DNA of 60,931 bases from Coleofasciculus sp. FACHB-1120 (GTDB taxonomy: Bacteria > Cyanobacteriota > Cyanobacteriia > Cyanobacteriales > FACHB-T130), in the NCBI RefSeq assembly GCF_014698845.1, contig NZ_JACJTV010000032.1, forward strand, positions 1 through 60,931, given 5' to 3'. Each line of letters opens with the position of its first letter. Position 1 is the stretch's first letter. This document shows, piece after piece, positions 45,344 to 54,691 of this stretch. A program made the translations under genes and the position numbers. A model generated the notes under the pieces. It saw only the letters and a program-made list of their open reading frames with translations. It was not told where the DNA came from and ran no database searches.

Positions 45344-46285
45344 TTAAGAAGCTTCCCGCTCCATCAACTGATTAAATCGTTCTACGCCTTCTTTGTAGCG
45401 TTGCCCTTCATATCCCATTACTTTCTTGATAATCCACTCCTTATGTTTTCCATCTTCCAGAAGTAAGGGGATCGCTAGAATAAAAACTTCATCCTCTTGA
45501 ATAAAGCGCTTAAACCAATTACACGTATCAGAGAAGCTACGCTCATGGTAATTGTAGACTTCCCCTAATATTGCCTTGAACGATAAGCTGCCAATTTTTT
45601 CCGACTCGCGCCCCAGTAAAATTGAGTCTTCCGACCTCAGATGAGACTTCAATTGAGCTAATTTGTGGGAGTTTATCAGCTGCTTTCGCAAAGTGGAAAG
45701 AATGCCTGTACGAATGTGGGGAAATTTGCGATATAGGTAATCGGAAACAGCAGCATTGATGATCCCGTTGCCCAAAAATTCTAACTGTTTATTCGGCTGC
45801 TTACGCTCTTTCAAGTTCTGAAGATGATGCTCCAGAACTGGATCGATTAAGTGCTTGACGATCCATTTCTGCGTCTGTGAGAAGCGACGATCGAGGTACA
45901 TTGCGCCTAATAACGCCTCAAATGCATCTTTAAAGGGGTTATTCACCTTCTGGCGCAGCAGGTTCCAGTCTTCACCCGAACCCAGCAACAGGTCTTCTCC
46001 TAACCCGATTTGGAACCAAAGCTTGGTCAACCTTTCTCCATCAACGAGCTTGTCTCGCAAAACTGAGAATTTGCTGATTTCTAGATAGGGGCAGCGTTCG
46101 TAAAGGTAGTCAGCAACCACGAAGTTGAGAATCGCATTGCCAAGGAATTCTAGCCGCTGATTGTCTTGCCCAGATTCGCCGATTTGGGTGGCGAAGGAGG
46201 TATGGGTTAGGGCGAGGCGGAGTAGGTTCTTGTCTTTGAAACGGAGACCAATTTTATTTTCGACCGTTTCCGGGTTCCATGCCAT
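45344..46285 (-). CDS. Tandem RNase III-domain protein with altered catalytic residues
   Basis: 313 residues, no double-stranded RNA-binding domain. Domain 1 (about 5-150) has the signature QRLEFLGNAILNFVVADYLY and the second acid site KDAFEALLGAMYLD (D120, E123). Compared with the canonical ERLEFLGD, the catalytic Asp is Asn (N50) and the first Glu is Gln (Q43). Domain 2 (about 160-280) repeats the fold (KQLEFLGNGIINAAVSDYLY) but is more decayed: N173 at the Asp position and K237 in SFKAILGEVY where Glu is expected. Bacterial RNase III is usually one domain plus a dsRBD. It may be a catalytically weak or RNA-binding form. It lies upstream of the SagB gene's strand mate region, separated by a hairpin repeat. 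Confidence 0.85.
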   Translation of the reverse strand: MAWNPETVENKIGLRFKDKNLLRLALTHTSFATQIGESGQDNQRLEFLGNAILNFVVADYLYERCPYLEISKFSVLRDKLVDGERLTKLWFQIGLGEDLLLGSGEDWNLLRQKVNNPFKDAFEALLGAMYLDRRFSQTQKWIVKHLIDPVLEHHLQNLKERKQPNKQLEFLGNGIINAAVSDYLYRKFPHIRTGILSTLRKQLINSHKLAQLKSHLRSEDSILLGRESEKIGSLSFKAILGEVYNYHERSFSDTCNWFKRFIQEDEVFILAIPLLLEDGKHKEWIIKKVMGYEGQRYKEGVERFNQLMEREAS

Positions 46286-46318
46286 CTTCTTTTTCCTCTA
46301 TGAAATGCCTAATTAACG

Positions 46319-46413
46319 AAGGCAAAAGGAAAAAGAAATTTTAGATTTGAGATTGAAAAAATCAATGAGCAATCTTAAAATTTACAATGATTTTTTCTTT
46401 TTCCTTTTGCCTT
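46319..46413. repeat. 95-bp hairpin element with perfect 20-bp ends
   Basis: AAGGCAAAAGGAAAAAGAAA (46319-46338) is exactly complementary to 46394-46413. A second pair, AGATTG and CAATCT, nests inside. Related GGCAAAAGG words occur near 16985-17015. It occupies the gap between the SagB and RNase III-like genes. Confidence 0.75.
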
Positions 46414-46423
46414 TTAATTGCCT

Positions 46424-48004
46424 TTATCTCGGACGTCCTAAGGTGGTGATGTACACAACTGCTTCATCAGCAGGGATACCCAAGACTTCATTCACCTGGT
46501 TATCAAAGAAGCCGCCGATGCCGCTGACGCCTAAACCGAGGTGAATGGCGGCTAAATTCAGCCGTTGCCCTAAATGACCGGCATCCATGTGTAAATAACG
46601 ATAAACGCGATCGCCATACTGCGCCACTGCTGTTTTCAAATCTGCTGTGTGGAATAGCACTGCTCCCGCATCTCTACCCAAATCTTGCCCCAAGCACAGA
46701 TAGTGCAATTCCTGGCGGAAATTTTTAAAGCGGATTTGCCGCAATTCCTGAGCTTTCGGTGCGTAATAGTAGCAGCCTTCCTCCAGTCCTTCTACCCCAG
46801 ACACGGCGATAAAGGTTTCGATTAAATTTAAATCAAAATAGTCCGGAGAGCTATCTAAACCTTGGTCGATGTAGTGCTGGGGTTGGTAGGTGAAATCTAG
46901 TAAAGCTTTCAGTTCCTCTAGAGTCACATCTTCACCCGTGTAGGCACGAGTCGAGCGCCGCTTGAGAATGGTTGTTTCCAAGTCGTGCAAATTTGCTGCC
47001 CAATCAATTGGCGTCGTGACGGTTGAAACCTTGAGACAGAAGGGGAAGTTGTATTTATCATCGGGAGTTGGCGGTTGCAGGACATCTTGAGGGATGGGCG
47101 TCTTGCCAGTTATCTGCTGGCTTTCCTCAATCTGCGTCGCTTGGTGGCAGTAACCGAGCAATTCACCATCGGGGATATTAGGATAGTCTGTTTGGGTGAC
47201 AGAGGGCAATGCAGTTGGACTGAGGGGCAAGTTTTGTTTCACATCCAGCAAGTCTGCCAGAGCGATCGCGCAAATGACCGCTTCCTCCTTTGGGTCGAGG
47301 TAAAGTAACTCATTCACTGCCCGATCCACAAACCCCCCAATTAAGTGAGGGCGGTAGTCATTGAGGGCACTCGCCAGCTCAATATTGCCCAACAGATGCC
47401 CCGTATCCAAAAAAATCCGCCGATAAGCTCGGTCTTGATAGCGCCAAGCAGAACGGTAGAAGACGGCTGTGGTGACGAGGCACAATTGGGTACTATCTAA
47501 CACCGGATGCCAAAAACAAGCTGTTTGTAGCGCTTTCCAGGCATCACTGTCCCAAAAATGTATTAAAGAATGGCTCTGAGGCTGATAGTTATAGAGTCCA
47601 GGTGGTAAAAGCGGCGTCCCACGGGAAATTAAATAAATCTCCGCTGGGTACAATCCCCCGGCGGAGGGGGCTGCCCGCAGATACATCGGATTTCCCATTG
47701 TCATTACTTTGGCGGTCAAGCCATAGCTGCAAAACAGCAGCCGCGACAGGCGACGCCATGCTTGGGTTTTTTCGCCCTCATCTACTAACGCCTCTGGTAT
47801 TTCTGTTAGATAGGGCTTCAGGTCATAGGATGAGCCAATTTTGTAGTCCTTAAAAGGCACTGGTTGACGCTCCCAGTCCAGCCCCTGGCTCTTAGAGGCG
47901 AGGGTTTGGGGATCGTATTTAGTCCGCTCGTGATAGTGCTGAGCAATTGATACTCGCAATTCTGGCATACAGCTGTCTAGCAACGCTTCCGCTTCGCCTT
48001 CCAT
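46424..48004 (-). CDS. SagB-type double nitroreductase-family protein
   Basis: 526 residues; the second ATG (47968, MPELRVSIAQHYHERTKYDP) is the likely start by comparison with family openings, since no ribosome site favours the first. Two nitroreductase folds lie in tandem: domain 1 about 80-265 (NPMYLRAAPSAGGLYPAEIY; RIFLDTGHLLGNIELAS) and domain 2 about 340-525 (LKRRSTRAYTGEDVTLEELK; YLHMDAGHLGQRLNLAA; GIPADEAVVYITTLGRPR). SagB/ThcOx relatives oxidise azolines in ribosomal peptides with FMN, but no YcaO, precursor peptide or transporter is nearby, so that role is unproven. Confidence 0.87.
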   Translation of the reverse strand: MEGEAEALLDSCMPELRVSIAQHYHERTKYDPQTLASKSQGLDWERQPVPFKDYKIGSSYDLKPYLTEIPEALVDEGEKTQAWRRLSRLLFCSYGLTAKVMTMGNPMYLRAAPSAGGLYPAEIYLISRGTPLLPPGLYNYQPQSHSLIHFWDSDAWKALQTACFWHPVLDSTQLCLVTTAVFYRSAWRYQDRAYRRIFLDTGHLLGNIELASALNDYRPHLIGGFVDRAVNELLYLDPKEEAVICAIALADLLDVKQNLPLSPTALPSVTQTDYPNIPDGELLGYCHQATQIEESQQITGKTPIPQDVLQPPTPDDKYNFPFCLKVSTVTTPIDWAANLHDLETTILKRRSTRAYTGEDVTLEELKALLDFTYQPQHYIDQGLDSSPDYFDLNLIETFIAVSGVEGLEEGCYYYAPKAQELRQIRFKNFRQELHYLCLGQDLGRDAGAVLFHTADLKTAVAQYGDRVYRYLHMDAGHLGQRLNLAAIHLGLGVSGIGGFFDNQVNEVLGIPADEAVVYITTLGRPR

Positions 48005-48147
48005 CTTGCCATCCCCAGCAGCAAACGTGTCGTGCCGTTAGGTACAAATAAATCTGTGTCGTTCTGGATTCATTCTGTTTTAACGGTTTTTCGGGGCGAA
48101 TCGGGGCAAACCGCGATTCGTAAAATTAAGGTTGACCAACCCGTAGA

Positions 48148-49095
48148 TTAACCGGCGTGCGGGGGTTCGGACGGTTGAGGAGATGATTGCGATCGCTGCT
48201 GCTTGAAGCGGTGATAGCCAAGGGGAACCGCCACTAACAGCAGCAAAAACGGGCTAAAGACTGCTAACCAAATCGCCAACCGGATCAAGCTGGTGGTGAG
48301 TTCGCCCAAGGAGTGCGTTGCTTGGTTCCAGGTTTCCCGAACATCTGAACCCAAAGGTCGCGCTGGGGGAATACCTGCGATCGCTTCTTCCAAAGTTAGG
48401 GTAATGGTAGAGTAGGCGACTCGACTGCGTAAGCTTTTCAGTTGTGCATCCAGCTGTTCGATATTTTGCCGCACGTTGCTGAGTTCGTTGGCAACTTTCA
48501 GGACATCCCCCACTGAGCCGGAGCGTTCCATAATTTTGAGTAAGGTGCTTTCCTGTTTCCGCAGGTTCCGCAGTCGGGCTTCGTTATCCACGAGTTGATC
48601 GGTAACATCTTCAGCGGTGAGGGTGCGGCGCTGTACGGTTCCCAGTTTTGCTAAGAAATCGAGACTGGTTTCGAGCTGCTCTTGCGGAACCCGAATTTGC
48701 ATAGATGCAGTGTGACGGGCGTTATCGTCTTTGGGTTTTTGCTCTTGGAATTTTAGTAAGTCGCCCTGCTGTTGTTTAACAATTTTGGAGGCGATTTCAG
48801 TGCTTTTTTCTATGGAGTTGACACTCACCGATAGTTCGGCGTTTTTGATCAATTGGGGGCGCTGTCTCGGCACCTGAGCTTTCGCCACAGCACGGCTTGC
48901 TGTGTCTTGGGAGCGAGCGGCTCCGGCTTCGGCTGCTGGATTTGCCATTGGCGCTGAATTTGGGGCGGTGGGAGCGAGTTGAGCGAATTGTGTCTTTTGT
49001 TCCAAAGAAGAGGCACAACTGGTTAAAACGATGCCTCCCAGCAAGGCACTTAAGAATAAAGAAGGTTTCAGCGTTGGATGAAGTGAGCCGTTCAT
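48148..49095 (-). CDS. DUF4349 lipoprotein
   Basis: 315 residues. Lipoprotein signal with lipobox LTSC (about residues 24-27). A low-complexity Ala/Pro linker follows, then the DUF4349 domain (about 80-260): LIKNAELSVSVNSIEKSTEI, MQIRVPQEQLETSLDFLAKL, GTVQRRTLTAEDVTDQLVDN, a coiled-coil (EARLRNLRKQESTLLKIMER) and VAYSTITLTLEE. One membrane helix near the C-terminus (LIRLAIWLAVFSPFLLLLVA) and a short basic tail complete it. The family has no firm function. Confidence 0.9.
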   Translation of the reverse strand: MNGSLHPTLKPSLFLSALLGGIVLTSCASSLEQKTQFAQLAPTAPNSAPMANPAAEAGAARSQDTASRAVAKAQVPRQRPQLIKNAELSVSVNSIEKSTEIASKIVKQQQGDLLKFQEQKPKDDNARHTASMQIRVPQEQLETSLDFLAKLGTVQRRTLTAEDVTDQLVDNEARLRNLRKQESTLLKIMERSGSVGDVLKVANELSNVRQNIEQLDAQLKSLRSRVAYSTITLTLEEAIAGIPPARPLGSDVRETWNQATHSLGELTTSLIRLAIWLAVFSPFLLLLVAVPLGYHRFKQQRSQSSPQPSEPPHAG

Positions 49096-49206
49096 GGCAT
49101 AACCCCCAATTTAGTTATTGCCAGTATGCCTTACTGAAAAAAGGGGCACGCTGATTGTTGCGGTTTATGCAACACAGGGCGTTGTGGCGATAGCGGTTCT
49201 GACTTT

Positions 49207-49266
49207 AGTGCAATATATTCGGAACCTCACCCCCAGCCCCTCTCCGTGAACGGAGAGGGGGGAATA
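49207..49266 (+). repeat. Dispersed CCTCACCCCC repeat, copy
   Basis: AGTGCAATATATTCGGAACC, TCACCCCCAGCCCCTCTCCG, TGAACGGAGAGGGGGGAATA: nearly identical to 20771-20833. It lies in the 311-bp spacer upstream of the DUF3891 gene; nothing else is visible there. Confidence 0.8.
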
Positions 49267-49406
49267 TGGAGGTGAGTGAAAACCGCGATATAGTTTCTCG
49301 CGCCTGCAAGAGCGATCGCATCTAACGGCTTCCCTAAGCTAGATACGTGCTTTGTTAATTTACTTCACACTAGATCGAGAATTCGAGGAAAAAAGGACTG
49401 TTTTTC

Positions 49407-50135
49407 GTGATTGCTAACCTAGTTGAAAATGGTTGGGAAGTTATTTATCATCGCGCCCATGCCTTGCTAGCTGCTCAAATAGCGGGTCACTGGCACCAGA
49501 AAGATCGCCCAGAACGCTTGATCGAGACGGTGGCGGCAATTTCCCATCACGACGACTTAGAACGCGAGTGGGAAGGAAATCACCTCACCGAAGCGGGGGC
49601 ACCCTTGGACTTTACCCTCGACAAGAAAACGGATCTCAAAAAGCTGGCTACACTGACGCAGAATTCCCGCTACCGAGGACGTTGGGTAGCTTTGTTGATT
49701 TCGATGCATACCAGCTTTCTCAATGAAGGGAAACGGGGAGAGTCGCCGGAATTGGACAAATTTCTGGATGAGCAAAAAGAGCATCAAAAGCAATGGATTA
49801 AGGGGTTGAAGATTACCCAAAAAGAAGCTGATAAAGCTTATGCATTTATGCAATGGTGCGATCGCTTCTCACTCATCCTCTGCAACCACGAGTTACCTGC
49901 GGGTGAGCGGGCTTTGGAAATTAGCAAGGGGCCAGACGGAAAGCGCTATGATGTGGTGCAGCGTAGCGATGGGAATCTCACCGTGCAACCTTGGCCTTTT
50001 GCAGAAGAAAAGTTTACGGTGAATGTGGAAGCGTGCTACCTCAAACAAGTGAAATTCGACTCAAATGAGGAACTCACGCAAGCACTTCAAGAAGCACCGA
50101 TTGACCTTTTAGAGTGGACGTTAGTGAAGTCTTGA
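49407..50135 (+). CDS. DUF3891 family protein
   Basis: 242 residues from a GTG start (AAAAGGA about 10 bases upstream). The first 180 residues fit DUF3891: YHRAHALLAAQIAGHW, ETVAAISHHDDLEREWEG and RWVALLISMHTSFL. The conserved histidines and HHDD suggest an HD-domain-like metal site (inference from family shape). No partner gene is obvious; ilvC follows on the same strand 168 bp later. Confidence 0.8.
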   Translation: MIANLVENGWEVIYHRAHALLAAQIAGHWHQKDRPERLIETVAAISHHDDLEREWEGNHLTEAGAPLDFTLDKKTDLKKLATLTQNSRYRGRWVALLISMHTSFLNEGKRGESPELDKFLDEQKEHQKQWIKGLKITQKEADKAYAFMQWCDRFSLILCNHELPAGERALEISKGPDGKRYDVVQRSDGNLTVQPWPFAEEKFTVNVEACYLKQVKFDSNEELTQALQEAPIDLLEWTLVKS

Positions 50136-50149
50136 CCGATGGATAATGG

Positions 50150-50215
50150 GTAATCGGTCATGAGTCAGTCGCAACAAACCAAAGACTCACGACTCCTAAC
50201 CATTACCCATTACCA
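50150..50215. repeat. TAATGGGTAAT / ATTACCCATTA inverted repeat
   Basis: GATAATGGGTAATCGG near 50152 and CATTACCCATTACCAA near 50201 are inverted copies flanking GAGTCAGTC and GACTC words. Similar words occur at 17420-17500 and 51540-51590. It sits upstream of ilvC, so it may influence the message or be neutral. Confidence 0.55.
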
Positions 50216-50246
50216 ATTTTTTAATCGTAGGGCGATCTTGACTTAG

Positions 50247-51299
<1,053 letters not shown>

Positions 51300-51328
51300 G
51301 CAGTTAGACCGGAAAATAACCCTGAATG

Positions 51329-51361
51329 AAAACCCGCTTTCTTTAAAGAAAGCGGGTTTTT
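51329..51361 (+). terminator. Rho-independent terminator after ilvC
   Basis: AAAACCCGCTTTCTTT is followed directly by its exact complement AAAGAAAGCGGGTTTT (51345-51360) and another T. The GC-rich stem and T-run end make it a good terminator 30 bp after the ilvC stop. Confidence 0.9.
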
Positions 51362-51590
51362 AAGTTTTTGCAATACTAATTTATTCTTTTGATGCTTTAA
51401 TTCAGCTTCTCCCCAAGGATTGCACCAGTAACCGGAAAGTATTGCTGCTTAGCGAGTATGTGTAAAGCTTTATAGGAGAAAAAATCGGCTCACCGACAAC
51501 TTTCATTTTTCTTTATAAATGCGCTCTGACGCCCTGTCATCGGTAATGGATAATGGGAATAAACATCTCCCCTAACCCATTACCCATTGA

Positions 51591-51809
51591 CTATTTGATT
51601 CCTTTTTCCTCTTGTTCAATGGCTTTTTCGGTTCGCTCGTAAACATTCCTCGGTTTCTTAGTGGGAAATAATCCCAGTAAAGAATTATTCAAAGCGGTTC
51701 GGGTGTTGAAACTAGCTGTACTTAAGGGTTTGGGCAGAACGCGATCGCCAAAACCAATAAACATCAAAGCTAAAATAATCACCAATGGCGTAACTGTCTT
51801 TTTATCCAT
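51591..51809 (-). CDS. Small membrane protein of unknown function
   Basis: 72 residues, one N-terminal membrane segment (TPLVIILALMFIGFGDRVLP), then a soluble tail ending YERTEKAIEQEEKGIK. I recognise the pattern FIGFGD.VLPKPLS...LLGLFP from short cyanobacterial proteins of unknown role. Its ATG lies 6 bp from the ATG of the divergent CHAT gene, so the two share a very tight start region. Confidence 0.7.
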   Translation of the reverse strand: MDKKTVTPLVIILALMFIGFGDRVLPKPLSTASFNTRTALNNSLLGLFPTKKPRNVYERTEKAIEQEEKGIK

Positions 51810-51815
51810 AATCGT

Positions 51816-54506
51816 ATGAAAAGTTTTCTAAGGTACTTTCTTCTATTGTTCCCTCAAAAACCGGAAAATTTAAACAGTCAAAAGGGAGTTTATCTGTTTT
51901 GGGCGGCTGTCTTGTCTTTACTCGCGCCTTTCTATTTATTACCCCCCTTATCAGCAGCATCGGAACGAGAAAATATCCTGAAGAATCCCCAGCCGCAAGG
52001 AGACGAGGATTTTATCAGTGGTGTCAGGGCAAGTGTCAGGAAAAGCTTACAAACCTCCCGTACAGAGAAAGCAGCCATAACGAAACAAGTTGTTAAACCA
52101 GATCCCGTCACAATTGATAATCGATCCGAGACATCTGACAGGCAAAGCGCTAGCGAATTCAACGCAGACAAACTGCTGCAACTAGGAATTCGACAGCATC
52201 AAACGGGACAATTTCAAGAAGCCTTAAAGTCTTTGCAAAGGTCACTCAACCTCTACCAAGAAATCGGTTCGCGCACGGGTGAAGCAAATGTTCTGTTGAA
52301 TATTGGCGAAACCTACTTCACTTTAGGGCAATATTTGCGATCGCTTGCATTCTACTACCAGACCTTAGACATTCTGCAAGCCATTGGCGATCAACCGGGT
52401 GCGGCTAAGGTATTGGATAATTTGGGCAATGCTTACTTCTATCTGGGGGATGAAAAACAAGCGAAAGATTTTCGCGATTCAGCGCAAAAGCTGAGACAAG
52501 AAATCGGCAACCCAAAACGAGAAGCAGCTTTTTTAGGCAATGTGGGAATCGCTCACGAATCAGAGGGAGAATATCCAGAAGCGATCGCACTTTACCAAGA
52601 ACAGCTAGCGGCGGCAAGAGAAAGCCGCAATCCCAACGCAGTGCTGGATTCTCTCAATAACCTGGCAGAAGCTTATCGCACCTTGGGACAATATCCCCAA
52701 GCGATTGACTTTTATCAGCAGCAGTTGCTAATTGCTCAGAAAAGCGGCAACGCCACGGAAGAAGGTTATTTTCTCAACAGCATTGCGGATGCTTTCGAGG
52801 CGCAGGGGCAATATCCAGAAGCGATTGAAGTCAGAAGACAACAAGTTGCGATCGCTCAAAAAAGTGGTGACGCCGCTTTGCAACTCATCGCCCTGAATAA
52901 TTTGGCAAAAGCTTACCAAAATGGGGGGCAATTTGAGCAAGCGATCGCACTGTATCAAGAACCGCTGGCGGCGGCAAGGAAAACAGGCGATCGCTTGGCA
53001 GAAGGGACGGCGCTGAATAATTTGGCATTTGCGCTTCTAAAATCAGGTAAACCAGAAGAAGCCAAAGAAACCCTACTCAATTCAGTTAAAACTTGGGACG
53101 CGATCCGCGCCAACTTAGGCAGCACCAATCGCTATTTGGACGCGCAAACAACGACTTATCAGCGCTTACAACAAGTTTTAATTGCTCAAAAACAGCCGAT
53201 TGCCGCCTTAGAAATGGCTGAACAAGGGCGGATCAGGTCGATTGTCGATTTACTGCGGCTGCGGTTATCTACCGAACCCGTGGGATCGGGTTTAAAACCC
53301 GCACCGAAGAAACTGACTTTTCCCACGATTGAAGAAATTAAAAAAATCGCCAAACAAGAAAACGCCACACTCGTTGAATATTCGATTATTCCCGATGAAG
53401 GACTTTATGTTTGGGTGATTCCGCCTAGTGGGGAAGTGATGTTTCGGCGCATCGAACTCGGTGCCCAAAACACAATTTTTCCCGTCTCTTCCATCGAAAA
53501 TGTAATTGCCAAGATTCCTGAATCTCTAGGATTACAAGCGCCTGCCAATTCTCCGAAACCCACAGCGGCAGAAGCAGCGACAACAGGTAATGCAACTTCC
53601 TCATCGGCAAAAGCGCCAATCATTCAGCCAAAACCGTTGCTGCAACTGCATCAACTATTAATTAAACCAATTGCCGATTTATTGCCAGAAGATCCAAACG
53701 CCCGTGTTATCTTCATTCCGCAAAAAGAAATGTTTCGGATTCCGTTTGCGGCTTTAGTGGATGTTTATGGCAACTACCTGATTGATAAACATACCATCTT
53801 GACAGCACCGGCAATTCAGGTACTTGCTTTAACCAAAGAGCAACGAGGAAAAACTTCTGGGGGCAATCGTCTGGTGGTCGGAAATCCCGTGATGCCGAGA
53901 ATTGCACCAGCACTGGGACAGGCACCAAAAGCGTTACCGCCGCTAGCAAATGCAGAACAGCAAGCCTTAGAAATCGCTGATTTTCTCAAGACAAAATCTT
54001 TGCTAATTGGCAACCAGGCGACAAAGGCGGCGGTTTTGGAACAGATGCGGAAAGCTAAAAGCGTCCATCTCGGAACTTATGCAATTCTGGATGATGTGAA
54101 GCGTCAAGGTGTCCCCGGTGCGATCGCACTTGCTCCCGGTGGTTCAGATAATGGTTTACTTACTTCTGCGGAAATTCTGGAATCTTTCGCGCAACCCAAA
54201 GGGCAACACCTGCGTCCTGAATTAGTCGTTTTCACTGCTGTTGAAACCGGCAAGGGTAAAACAACTGGCGATGGGGTAATTGGTTTGTCTACTTCTCTAA
54301 TGGCAGCAGGTGTTCCGACTGCGATCGTGCCTTTGTGGTCTGCGCCAGATGCTCCCATGGGTGCGTTAATGAGTGAATTTTACAAGCAGTTGAAGCAGAA
54401 CGACGATAAAGCCAAAGCCTTGCGCCAAGCCATGCTCAAAATCAAGCAACAAAATCCCAATCCTAAAGACTGGGCAGGATTCACGTTAATTGGAGAACCC
54501 AGATAA
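51816..54506 (+). CDS. CHAT-domain TPR protein with both catalytic residues replaced
   Basis: 896 residues. A hydrophobic segment (about 22-48) suggests export or anchoring. About eight TPR units follow (about 115-430: LNNLAEAYRTLGQYPQAIDF type), then a CHAT domain (about 480-896): RVIFIPQKEMFRIPFAAL, GNRLVVGNPVMPRI, GVPGAIALAP, NGLLTSAEIL, LVVFTAVETGKGKTTGDGVI, GVPTAIVPLWSAPDAPMGAL, KDWAGFTLIGEPR. In active CHAT peptidases the dyad is His in HxATHG and Cys in SACETG. Here they read HLGTYA (Y755) and TAVETG (V809), so proteolysis is not expected. The 5' region has no clear ribosome site. Confidence 0.9.
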   Translation: MKSFLRYFLLLFPQKPENLNSQKGVYLFWAAVLSLLAPFYLLPPLSAASERENILKNPQPQGDEDFISGVRASVRKSLQTSRTEKAAITKQVVKPDPVTIDNRSETSDRQSASEFNADKLLQLGIRQHQTGQFQEALKSLQRSLNLYQEIGSRTGEANVLLNIGETYFTLGQYLRSLAFYYQTLDILQAIGDQPGAAKVLDNLGNAYFYLGDEKQAKDFRDSAQKLRQEIGNPKREAAFLGNVGIAHESEGEYPEAIALYQEQLAAARESRNPNAVLDSLNNLAEAYRTLGQYPQAIDFYQQQLLIAQKSGNATEEGYFLNSIADAFEAQGQYPEAIEVRRQQVAIAQKSGDAALQLIALNNLAKAYQNGGQFEQAIALYQEPLAAARKTGDRLAEGTALNNLAFALLKSGKPEEAKETLLNSVKTWDAIRANLGSTNRYLDAQTTTYQRLQQVLIAQKQPIAALEMAEQGRIRSIVDLLRLRLSTEPVGSGLKPAPKKLTFPTIEEIKKIAKQENATLVEYSIIPDEGLYVWVIPPSGEVMFRRIELGAQNTIFPVSSIENVIAKIPESLGLQAPANSPKPTAAEAATTGNATSSSAKAPIIQPKPLLQLHQLLIKPIADLLPEDPNARVIFIPQKEMFRIPFAALVDVYGNYLIDKHTILTAPAIQVLALTKEQRGKTSGGNRLVVGNPVMPRIAPALGQAPKALPPLANAEQQALEIADFLKTKSLLIGNQATKAAVLEQMRKAKSVHLGTYAILDDVKRQGVPGAIALAPGGSDNGLLTSAEILESFAQPKGQHLRPELVVFTAVETGKGKTTGDGVIGLSTSLMAAGVPTAIVPLWSAPDAPMGALMSEFYKQLKQNDDKAKALRQAMLKIKQQNPNPKDWAGFTLIGEPR

Positions 54507-54552
54507 TGCGACAAACTTGCCCCACTCTTAATACTGTTAATACTGCCTAGCA

Positions 54553-54681
54553 GGGTGGTTTCATTTATTAAAAGAAAATTCTGTAACGTTGATTTTGGTT
54601 AGCGGTAGGGGCTTTTTGATTACCATGCCTCTACAAAATTTCGCAATGTTCGATATTTTCTTTGATTGCATGAAACCACTC
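54553..54681. repeat. 129-bp GGTTTCAT element, copy B
   Basis: GGGTGGTTTCAT (54553-54564) and ATGAAACCACTC (54670-54681) form terminal inverted repeats (11 of 12). Inside, GTAGGGGC and GCCTCTAC form the central hairpin. It is the partner of 37796-37925. It fills the spacer between the convergent CHAT and SDR genes and has no AAGACTTACGC outer ends. Confidence 0.8.
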
Positions 54682-54691
54682 TGCGATATTT

